From Chitinophagaceae bacterium UBA4411 (GTDB lineage: Bacteria > Bacteroidota > Bacteroidia > Chitinophagales > Chitinophagaceae): 64,000 bases of DNA. The notes below the pieces were generated by a model. That model was not told the DNA's origin, searched no databases, and saw only the letters and a program-made list of their open reading frames with translations. Shown in pieces: positions 27,177 through 34,177 of the stretch. A program made the translations under genes and the position numbers. The stretch spans positions 592,266-656,265 of the forward strand of contig DGQP01000005.1 of the NCBI GenBank assembly GCA_002400415.1. Direction: 5' to 3'. Numbering within the stretch: the stretch's first letter is position 1; each line of letters opens with the position of its first letter.

Positions 27177-28337
27177 TTTTTTTGAAATGAAGTGACTTCT
27201 CACAATAATGATACCCAATACCGGTATCAGGGCCGTGTTCAACTGCTGTGGTAAAGCAAACCAGGCACCCAGCAAGACAAGGCTGTAAAAAAAGATAAAA
27301 CGGAAATAAAATTGTACCCATTCTTTTTTACTGAAAATAAAAAAGGCAGCAATGGTATGGAGAGGTAATGCCCAGAGCAGGTTAAAGTTGTTTTTACACA
27401 TAGCATGTTCTGTGCCGAACCACATAAAAACTAACAATAGCCCTAAAAGCCCGAGTGCAAGAAAAAAACTAAAATCAAAAATCTTAAAGAAGACAGGGGA
27501 GGAATGTTGCCTGAATAAGCTCAGTGCCGTAATCAGCAGGAATAATATGGCAAAAACAAGAACGGGGGTAAAATAGGATTTGTCATGGCGGTTGGCGACA
27601 GCAGGCAGGAGGCTTTCCTTTTCATAGACCAGTTTCTTATTCCCGGTTACTGCACTGTCAAAAGCCATCAGTAAATAATCGGGGAGGAACATGGCTTCCC
27701 GGTTCGTGATCTTTTTATCTAAAGGACTGCCGAGTAAAATATCAATACCCAGCTGGCTCCAGTATTGGTTACCTTTTTGCAAATAATCATGTATCAGGTT
27801 TCTGAATGTAGTGTTGCTGTCCGGTAATATATTCGTGGTTTGTAACGGGCCTCCTGTTATCTTTTCGATCATATCCCGCAGCCGGGTGGTACAGTTGTCA
27901 TAATTAAAATCGTAGCGGTAATATTTGTTTTCTTCTCTGGCATTTTCAAAAAGAGCAGCAACTAATTTTTGCTTTTGCTCGCAACTGAGATTCAGCACCT
28001 GCTCCGTTACTCCTCTTTTGAAATAATCATATTCCGCCAGGAAATTATTCAGTTCGTCAACGGAAACAAAGTAGAGTAGTTTGCCTTGTACAAATTTTTT
28101 ATAAAAGTGGGGATCATTAAAATCAAATGTGCCGTAGTTGAAAACGAGATCAGTATTGGCGTTATCGTCCGTTACACGGATAGCACTATGACCAAAGGAA
28201 GAATACAATTCTTCACCCGGTGTGCAGGTCAGCAGGCTGATGGTCAGTTGACAACTGTCTGTTGTTTGTTCAGCAGTAGTTTGTGCCGAACTGAATAAAG
28301 AAGCCAGCAGGCTTATAAAACCGAAGAATTTTTTCAA
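27153..28337 (-). CDS. DUF4105 (Lnb N-terminal-like) membrane protein
   Basis: 394 residues. The start is a TTG at 28337, preceded by TTCTCC only; no ATG lies near, and TTG gives a signal peptide (MKKFFGFISLLASLFSSA-Q). The periplasmic DUF4105 domain occupies ~25-250, with the family blocks YSSFGHSAIRV, FNYGTFDF and YRYDFNYDNCTTRLRD; His, Cys and Asn in these are candidates for catalytic or metal residues. Four to five transmembrane helices follow at ~255-385. Function is unknown, though the fold resembles papain-like/Lnb proteins. Oddity: the last residues KATEAQKH are encoded by the right repeat of the GxxExxY cassette, so the native C-terminus may have been replaced. Confidence 0.88.
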   Translation of the reverse strand: MKKFFGFISLLASLFSSAQTTAEQTTDSCQLTISLLTCTPGEELYSSFGHSAIRVTDDNANTDLVFNYGTFDFNDPHFYKKFVQGKLLYFVSVDELNNFLAEYDYFKRGVTEQVLNLSCEQKQKLVAALFENAREENKYYRYDFNYDNCTTRLRDMIEKITGGPLQTTNILPDSNTTFRNLIHDYLQKGNQYWSQLGIDILLGSPLDKKITNREAMFLPDYLLMAFDSAVTGNKKLVYEKESLLPAVANRHDKSYFTPVLVFAILFLLITALSLFRQHSSPVFFKIFDFSFFLALGLLGLLLVFMWFGTEHAMCKNNFNLLWALPLHTIAAFFIFSKKEWVQFYFRFIFFYSLVLLGAWFALPQQLNTALIPVLGIIIVRSHFISKKATEAQKH

Positions 28338-28345
28338 GGAGAATT

Positions 28346-28377
28346 ATTTTGGTAAAAGTATTGGTTACCGCCGGTGA
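28346..28377 (-). promoter_or_regulatory. Possible promoter for the DUF4105 gene
   Basis: Minus strand: TACTTTTA (one mismatch to TAnnTTTG) about 8-15 bp before the TTG start, preceded by GTTG (one mismatch to TTTG) at a 20-bp spacing. Both boxes are imperfect. Confidence 0.35.
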
Positions 28378-28392
28378 TACCAACCGGGAATA

Positions 28393-28420
28393 TTTCCATA
28401 AAAATAAATTTTTATGGAAA
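28393..28420. promoter_or_regulatory. Perfect 28-bp palindrome between divergent DUF4105 and tonB
   Basis: TTTCCATAAAAAT, a central AA, then ATTTTTATGGAAA: 13-bp arms with no mismatch. It lies 37 bp before the tonB ATG and 55 bp before the DUF4105 start, which suits a dimeric repressor or activator operator. A terminator is unlikely because no gene ends nearby. Confidence 0.5.
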
Positions 28421-28457
28421 AGGAAAATGAGCCTGTCTCATTAGCAAAAGTTAAACC

Positions 28458-29273
28458 ATGGATACCAACAGAATTCTCTCTGCCGACCTACTTGACCTGA
28501 TCTTTGATGACAGGAACAAAGCCTACGGAGCCTATGACCTCCGCAAGACGTATTCAAGCCGTATTAAAAAATCGTTGCTGATAACTGTATCAGTAGTGGG
28601 ACTTGCTTTTACAGGAGCTGCGATTGCATCTTCTGTCAGTCCGAAACCAAAGGATGATATGAAGATCACCGAGGTGACCATTTCTGAAATTACTCCGGAA
28701 GAGGAACAATTGCCTGAACCTGAACCCGAACAACCACAGCCTGAGCCGGAAGTTCGTACTGAGCAACTAACCAACATGGATATCGTTGATGACGAAGAGG
28801 TGGTAGAACCACCGCCAACCCAGGATGATCTTGCAGATGCAAAAATTGATGTGAAGAAACAAGATGGTATTATTGATGATGGTATGGTTGTTCCCGATAA
28901 ACCTCTTGATGATGGTAAAGGCATTATTGACATACCCAAAAACCCTGAGCCCGAGATATTTGAGAAAGTGGAGATTGATGCAAAATTTGCCGGTAACTGG
29001 GAAAAATTCTTAACCAGGAACCTGAACCCCAATACGCCAATTGATAATGGAGCTGCTCCCGGAAATTACGTGGTACTGGTGCAATTTGTTGTTGATGTGG
29101 ACGGATCAGTAAGCCAGATCAAACCAATTTCTTCTGTTGGTTATGGGATGGAAGAAGAAGCTGTACGTGTGCTGAAAAAAGCAGAGAAATGGGTACCTGC
29201 GGTTCAGAACGGAAGACAGGTGAAAGCATGGCGTACACAGAAAATCGTTTTCCAGGTGCTGGGAGATGAGTAA
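28458..29273 (+). CDS. tonB: Energy transducer TonB
   Basis: 271 residues with the typical order: cytoplasmic N-terminus with the Bacteroidota block LIFDDRNKAYGAYDLRK, one transmembrane anchor at ~38-60 (SLLITVSVVGLAFTGAAI), a Glu/Pro-rich periplasm-spanning stretch at ~75-110 (PEPEPEQPQPEPE), an Asp-rich linker to ~170, and the TonB C-terminal domain at ~190-271 (VQFVVDVDGSVSQIKPI, WVPAVQNGRQVKAW). TonB transmits ExbB/ExbD-derived energy to outer-membrane receptors; the SusC protein and the receptor at 59.3-62.1 kb are potential clients. No exbBD genes occur in the window. A perfect palindrome lies just upstream. Confidence 0.95.
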   Translation: MDTNRILSADLLDLIFDDRNKAYGAYDLRKTYSSRIKKSLLITVSVVGLAFTGAAIASSVSPKPKDDMKITEVTISEITPEEEQLPEPEPEQPQPEPEVRTEQLTNMDIVDDEEVVEPPPTQDDLADAKIDVKKQDGIIDDGMVVPDKPLDDGKGIIDIPKNPEPEIFEKVEIDAKFAGNWEKFLTRNLNPNTPIDNGAAPGNYVVLVQFVVDVDGSVSQIKPISSVGYGMEEEAVRVLKKAEKWVPAVQNGRQVKAWRTQKIVFQVLGDE

Positions 29274-29289
29274 CAGTAATTGCTGAAGT

Positions 29290-29362
29290 ATAAGTTGTAA
29301 GTTTCCGACCTGCTGTGTGAAAACACATTTGAAAATTCGCAGAAAGGGAACTTACAACTTAT
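29290..29362. terminator. Long-loop inverted repeat between convergent tonB and guaB
   Basis: ATAAGTTGTAAGTT (29290-29303) and AACTTACAACTTAT (29349-29362) are perfect reverse complements with a 45-nt loop. They begin 16 bp after the tonB stop and end 5 bp from the guaB stop, so a shared transcript-end or 3'-stability structure is plausible; the large loop and low GC make it atypical for a Rho-independent terminator. Confidence 0.45.
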
Positions 29363-29367
29363 GTTTA

Positions 29368-30864
29368 TTATTTTCTGCTGTAGTTTGGCGCTTCTTTAGT
29401 AATCTCAATATCATGTGCATGGCTTTCCCTCATCCCGGCATTGGTGATTTTGATGAAGGTGGCTTTCTTTAACTCAGCCAGGTTTCTGGCCCCACAATAA
29501 CCCATGCCTGCTCTTAACCCGCCGACATATTGATATACGATCTCTTTCAATGTTCCTTTATAAGCCACACGGCCTTCAATTCCTTCCGGTACAAATTTCC
29601 TGACATCGTCTTCCACATCCTGGAAATAGCGATCGCTGCTGCCGGTAGCCATGGCACCGAGCGAACCCATGCCACGGTATTCTTTGAATTTTCTTCCTTC
29701 GTAGATAATGGTTTCACCGGGGCTTTCTTCTGTTCCGGCAAATACACTTCCCATCATCACACAATCAGCACCAGCTGCTAAGGCTTTTACCATATCGCCA
29801 GTATAACGGATACCACCATCAGCGATGACAGGTATATTTTTCCCTTTCACGGCAGCAGCGGCTTCCATTACGGCTGTCAGTTGCGGCACACCCGCACCCG
29901 CCACGATCCTGGTAGTACAAATGGATCCAGGCCCGATACCCACTTTTATGGCATCAGCTCCTGCTTCAGCGAGGGCTTTTGCACCAGCAGCAGTGCCTAC
30001 ATTGCCTGCAATGACATTTATTTTTTTAAAATTCTTCTTTACATTTTTTAAAGCCGTGATGACACCTTTGCTATGGCCATGTGCACTGTCTAAAGCGATG
30101 ACATCCACACCCACCTGTTGCAGAGCTGCCACACGGTCCAGCATGTCTTTGGTGATGCCGACTCCTGCTCCTACTAATAAGCGTCCATAAGTATCTTTAA
30201 CTGCGTTCGGGAAACTTTTTAATTGCAGGATATCGCGATAGGTCAGTAACCCCGTCAGCTTTCCATTCTTATTCACAACAGGAAGTTTCTCCACTTTATG
30301 CTGGCGAAGAATGATCTCGGCTTTCTTCATATCTGTTCCTTCCGGAGCAGTGATCAGGTTATCCTTTGTCATTACTTCACTCACTTTTCGTCTCGGGTCA
30401 TCTTCAAACCGGAGATCCCGGTTGGTGAGAATACCAACCAACTTTCCTGTTTTATCTATAATGGGAATCCCGCCTATTTTATTTTCTCTTACCAGGCGTA
30501 ATGCATCTCCTACTGTGGCATCAGGCATCAGGGTGACCGGGTCGAGGATCAGACCGCTTTCACTTCGTTTTACTTTCCGCACCTGCTCGGCCTGTTTTTC
30601 AATGCTCATGTTTTTGTGGAGGATGCCAAGCCCCCCTTCTCTTGCCAGCGCCATAGCCAGTGAAGCTTCTGTTACGGTATCCATTGCTGCCGACAGCAGG
30701 GGCACATTGAGGGTAATGTCTTTGGTCAGGCGGCTCTGGATATTAACATCACGCGGCAGCACTTCACTGTAACCGGGTTGTAATAACACGTCATCAAACG
30801 TGAGGCCTTCACCGAAAAATTTAGAGGAATTTGTTGTTGCGGGGGGAGTATTTCTTGTTGCCAT
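29368..30864 (-). CDS. guaB: Inosine-5'-monophosphate dehydrogenase
   Basis: 498 residues from ATG 30864 (MATRNTPPATTNSSKF); an in-frame upstream start at 30888 is inside the promoter. The enzyme oxidises IMP to XMP with NAD+, the committed step to GMP. The TIM barrel begins GLTFDDVLLQPGYS; two CBS domains are inserted at ~105-225 (LRLVRENKIGGIPIID, VEKLPVVNKNGKLTGLLTYRD); the catalytic loop is GIGPGSICTTRIVAGAG with the active Cys; the flap carries YRGMGSLGAM and the C-terminal EGIEGRVAYKG. All family landmarks are present. A near-perfect promoter directly abuts the start codon, so guaB is probably transcribed on its own although a cargo gene ends 41 bp upstream. Confidence 0.97.
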   Translation of the reverse strand: MATRNTPPATTNSSKFFGEGLTFDDVLLQPGYSEVLPRDVNIQSRLTKDITLNVPLLSAAMDTVTEASLAMALAREGGLGILHKNMSIEKQAEQVRKVKRSESGLILDPVTLMPDATVGDALRLVRENKIGGIPIIDKTGKLVGILTNRDLRFEDDPRRKVSEVMTKDNLITAPEGTDMKKAEIILRQHKVEKLPVVNKNGKLTGLLTYRDILQLKSFPNAVKDTYGRLLVGAGVGITKDMLDRVAALQQVGVDVIALDSAHGHSKGVITALKNVKKNFKKINVIAGNVGTAAGAKALAEAGADAIKVGIGPGSICTTRIVAGAGVPQLTAVMEAAAAVKGKNIPVIADGGIRYTGDMVKALAAGADCVMMGSVFAGTEESPGETIIYEGRKFKEYRGMGSLGAMATGSSDRYFQDVEDDVRKFVPEGIEGRVAYKGTLKEIVYQYVGGLRAGMGYCGARNLAELKKATFIKITNAGMRESHAHDIEITKEAPNYSRK

Positions 30865-30867
30865 GTG

Positions 30868-30900
30868 CAAAGATAGGGTGGGGAACATATTGGTTCCAAA
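30868..30900 (-). promoter_or_regulatory. Perfect Bacteroidota promoter, guaB, near-leaderless
   Basis: Minus strand: TTTG (30897-30900), 21-bp spacer, TATCTTTG (30868-30875). Only three bases (CAC) separate the -7 element from the guaB ATG, so the mRNA should begin at or within a few bases of the start codon. Confidence 0.75.
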
Positions 30901-30905
30901 TCGGC

Positions 30906-32945
30906 TTACCGGATCAGCATCACCGTACCTTTCTGGAATACTTTCTTACCAGTATCCCGGTGTGTATAGCTCAGCATCCAGACGTAAACACCGGAAGCCT
31001 GCTCCACGCCATTCCATTTCCCATTCCACTTACTTCTCCAGTCCCGGGAATAAAATACCAGTTGCCCCCAGCGGTTGTATACTTTGAAATCAAGATTGTC
31101 GGCCTTCAGTGCATTGTAAGGCCAGAAGAAATCATTGAGTCCGTCATTATTCGGGGTGAACGCCGTAGGTACATCGATATAACAATGATTCAGTACGGTG
31201 AGTGTATGAGTTGCGCTGTCTACACAACCCAGTGTATTATTATAAGCCAATAATTTGACTGTATAATAAGCTTCTGTCGACAGGGTTGGGAAACTAACCG
31301 GGGCTGGATCTTTTTGTGTACTGTTAGTAATTACATCAAATTTCCATTGCCAGGCATCGATTTGCCCGGTGCTGGTATTGACAACTTCTAATTTATCCTC
31401 CGGGCAGATAATGTCAGGCATAGTAAAAGAAGCCTTTACCTCATTGTCAAGAACAAGTGTCTGATTCGTAGTATCGCTGCAAACGCCGTTACTGACGATA
31501 AGCTGAATCGTATTCGTGCTGGTAGCCGGAAAAACAATAGTATGCGATTGCGTACGGACAGGAGAACCATTATTAAAAGTCCATATCCAATTGTTCACAT
31601 CGTGGGCACCATCATGGTTGAACGTTATCTTATTCTCCCGGCAGGATAATGCCTGGGTATAACTGAAAGCTGCAGATACTGTATCCTCCGTCCTGAAAGA
31701 AAGTGTTTGAACGGGTGTTTGCTGCCCGCATTCATCAATCAGAACTGTGCCATCGGTACCGGCTTTTAAAGTTACCTGGTAAGTTCCTTTGTTAAAAATA
31801 GGTGATGTAAAGTGAACAACTACATAATCCGTTTTTCCGTTCACACAATTACCATTGGCGGATGCAATAGCAACAGGACTTGGTCCTGCGATTGAAAAAT
31901 CACTTCCATTGGCTGCAATACTGTTGCAGCTGATCTTTTTCGGGAAATAAATCTTAATAGAATCAGGAGCACAACCCACACGTCCGATACTGTCAGCAAA
32001 AATGGGTTGGGGAATAAAATACTGGAAAGGCACCTGTTCATTTTGCGGGATGGAAGATCCGCAAATGTCAAGCAGGGTGTTGGCGTCAGTACCGTCGTTG
32101 ATCACTAATTGATAATTACCGTTCGGTAATGGGGCTGCTAATGTAAGAGTGACAGAATCTAGGTCGAAGCCGGAAGTGCAACTACTGGCAACAGCTCCGG
32201 TTATTGTTGTTACTGCGGGTAATAAACTGAATTCGGTTCCTCCTGCCGTCAGGCTGTTGCATCGTATTTTCTTATTCAGCTTCAGGGTAATCTTTGTGCC
32301 ATCACAATCAGCTTTGGCTGTTTGCATATGCGGCTGTGTGGGGTCGGTGATAACGGCAGTGCCACCACCAAACGAAAGAGTATAACCACTTTGTGTATCT
32401 GAAAAATGACTGATCATTAATAAATACTGGTGGCCGGCGATCAGGGTGGGCATGGCAGCAAATGTGGGTACATTATCCGAAGGAACCGATCCGCATTGGA
32501 TAATGTTTGCCCCGGTGGCCGATGCTCCCGTTGGCCCGTAAGAACCAGACCAGTTGCCGGTAACTACAATATTTGTATTTGTGAAGATCTGGTTGGGGTC
32601 AAGGCCGGTGATATCGTAAAGCTGCCAGTCGTAATCCTCATTAGCAGCCAGCGGGGTGATCAAAAAACCTAATGTGCCGCCCGTATAGCAGGTGAATTTG
32701 TAAAAAAAAGGATTTTTATTCTCATAAAGAGCACCACCCGGTACATTGGAGCAGCCGGGTACGAACATGCTATTGGTATTACAGAGAGGAACAGAATTTT
32801 GGGTAAACGTAGTAGTCCCGCAAACCGGGAAGGCCGTGGAAGGCGTTTGCCCCAAAGTGGTACAGGGCTGAGCCATTGCATCGTCTGTCCATAAAACAAA
32901 CAATAAAATAATGATGGGGAAACTGACTTTATTAAACCATCTCAT
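30906..32945 (-). CDS. Secreted protein with CHU_C type-B T9SS sorting domain
   Basis: 679 residues from ATG 32945; a TTG four codons earlier is possible but unnecessary. Signal peptide MRWFNKVSFPIIILLFVLW, cleavage near AMA-Q. Residues ~30-190 form a jelly-roll-like module (FTCYTGGTLGFLITP, HQYLLMISHF). Two ~105-residue repeats follow at ~200-420, each with 'IRCNSLTA.G.EFSL' or 'ISCNSIAANGSDFSI' and a closing 'DECGQ/DICGS'. PKD-like domains at ~430-590 (NNWIWTFNNGSP, DAWQWKFDV) lead to the sorting domain: PTAFTPNNDGLNDFFWP, FKVYNRWGQLVFYS, WNGKWNGVEQ, KGTVMLIR. Expected T9SS cargo, cell-surface or secreted; no enzymatic domain seen. Confidence 0.92.
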   Translation of the reverse strand: MRWFNKVSFPIIILLFVLWTDDAMAQPCTTLGQTPSTAFPVCGTTTFTQNSVPLCNTNSMFVPGCSNVPGGALYENKNPFFYKFTCYTGGTLGFLITPLAANEDYDWQLYDITGLDPNQIFTNTNIVVTGNWSGSYGPTGASATGANIIQCGSVPSDNVPTFAAMPTLIAGHQYLLMISHFSDTQSGYTLSFGGGTAVITDPTQPHMQTAKADCDGTKITLKLNKKIRCNSLTAGGTEFSLLPAVTTITGAVASSCTSGFDLDSVTLTLAAPLPNGNYQLVINDGTDANTLLDICGSSIPQNEQVPFQYFIPQPIFADSIGRVGCAPDSIKIYFPKKISCNSIAANGSDFSIAGPSPVAIASANGNCVNGKTDYVVVHFTSPIFNKGTYQVTLKAGTDGTVLIDECGQQTPVQTLSFRTEDTVSAAFSYTQALSCRENKITFNHDGAHDVNNWIWTFNNGSPVRTQSHTIVFPATSTNTIQLIVSNGVCSDTTNQTLVLDNEVKASFTMPDIICPEDKLEVVNTSTGQIDAWQWKFDVITNSTQKDPAPVSFPTLSTEAYYTVKLLAYNNTLGCVDSATHTLTVLNHCYIDVPTAFTPNNDGLNDFFWPYNALKADNLDFKVYNRWGQLVFYSRDWRSKWNGKWNGVEQASGVYVWMLSYTHRDTGKKVFQKGTVMLIR

Positions 32946-33017
32946 CTGGATCTGCAACAGTTGATTTTTAGTAAAAAACTATGACAACAAAACAACTCAA
33001 TCTGTTGCCTCAATCAC

Positions 33018-34124
33018 TCAGGCAAGCTGATAAAGTTTACCCGGCAAAGATAATATCAGGTTTTGTAATTCAAGACTTAATACAGCAGCGGCAACAGCAC
33101 TGCTGCTGAGGCCGCTGCGGAGATTGATTTCATCAATATTAACAATTCCTTTTTCATTCAGGATGGCAATAATGATCTTTTCATCAGGAGTCAGTTCGAT
33201 AAAAAGCTCCTTTTGCCTTTTTCTTGCACCAGGACTTTCTGCCTTTTCTTTCCAGCCCATTACCTGTAGTAGTTCTTCAGCATCGGTCAGCAGCATAGCC
33301 TTATTATTTTTGATAAGATAATTACAACCTGCACTTTTACTGTCAGTTACTTTCCCCGGGAAGGCAAATACATCTTTGTTATACCCATTGGCCAGTTCAG
33401 CGGTGATCATACTGCCGCCTTTGATACCTGTTTCAATAACGATAGTGGCGTCACTCATCCCTGCCACAATGCGGTTTCGGGTCGGGAAATTATGTTTGTC
33501 GGGATTGGTACGGCTGCGGAATTCAGTGAGAAGCCCGCCTTTTTTGACCATGTCTTTGGCCAATCCTGCATGTTGCAGGGGGTATATCTGGTCGAGCCCG
33601 TGTGCCAAAACACCAATAGTAGATAAATTGTTTTTCAGAGCTGTCTTGTGAGCAATGGCATCAATGCCATAAGCGAGGCCGCTAACCACCAGTATATTTT
33701 GTTTTGCCAGGTCTTTGATGAGTTTTTCAGTAGCCTGCTTGCCATAGTCGGTGTGGTTTCTTGTTCCCACAACGGCAACAATCTTTGTTGCATTCAGGTC
33801 AGCCGAGCCCTTATAAAACAGTAATCCAGGTGAGTCATAACAATTCAGTAAACGCTGCGGGTATACTGCATCAGTAATGAATAAAGGCTGAATGGAGTAT
33901 TTCTCAATAAATTTTATTTCTTCTTCTGCTTTATTGAACTGATCGAATTTTTTGATAGAGGCAGCCCTTACCTCACCAATACCTTCAGTATTTTTTAAAG
34001 TTGTCGCCCTTGCTTTGAATACAGATTCGGCCGTGCCGAATTGGTCCACCAGTATCTTTGCCTGTACAGGGCCGATATTAGGAGTAAGGGATAAGGCAAT
34101 CTGGTATAGCAGGTCGTTGGTCAT
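33018..34124 (-). CDS. dprA: DNA-processing protein DprA
   Basis: 368 residues. DprA binds incoming single-stranded DNA and loads RecA during natural transformation. An N-terminal HhH/SAM-like region (LTPNIGPVQAKILVDQFG, TEGIGEVRAASIKKFD) precedes the extended Rossmann fold, with VAVVGTRNHTDYGKQ, VVSGLAYGIDAIAHKTAL, FPTRNRIVAGMSD, IKGGSMITAELANGYN and a C-terminal winged-helix (INLRSGLSSSAVAAAVLSLE). All are family signatures. It lies 53 bp after the PorE-like gene and 72 bp before the cargo gene, same strand. DprA is also present in bacteria not known to be competent, so it alone does not prove transformation. Confidence 0.96.
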   Translation of the reverse strand: MTNDLLYQIALSLTPNIGPVQAKILVDQFGTAESVFKARATTLKNTEGIGEVRAASIKKFDQFNKAEEEIKFIEKYSIQPLFITDAVYPQRLLNCYDSPGLLFYKGSADLNATKIVAVVGTRNHTDYGKQATEKLIKDLAKQNILVVSGLAYGIDAIAHKTALKNNLSTIGVLAHGLDQIYPLQHAGLAKDMVKKGGLLTEFRSRTNPDKHNFPTRNRIVAGMSDATIVIETGIKGGSMITAELANGYNKDVFAFPGKVTDSKSAGCNYLIKNNKAMLLTDAEELLQVMGWKEKAESPGARKRQKELFIELTPDEKIIIAILNEKGIVNIDEINLRSGLSSSAVAAAVLSLELQNLILSLPGKLYQLA

Positions 34125-34177
34125 TGCTTCCTTAAAAATAAAGCAATCGGCAATATCACAGCAACAGGTTTTTTCAA

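Noticed and set aside
30311..30772. 153-codon plus-strand ORF
   Set aside because: Antisense to guaB; no family signature.
33005..33025. TTGCCT/AGGCAA stem as dprA terminator
   Set aside because: Only six pairs, overlaps the dprA stop and lacks a U-tract.
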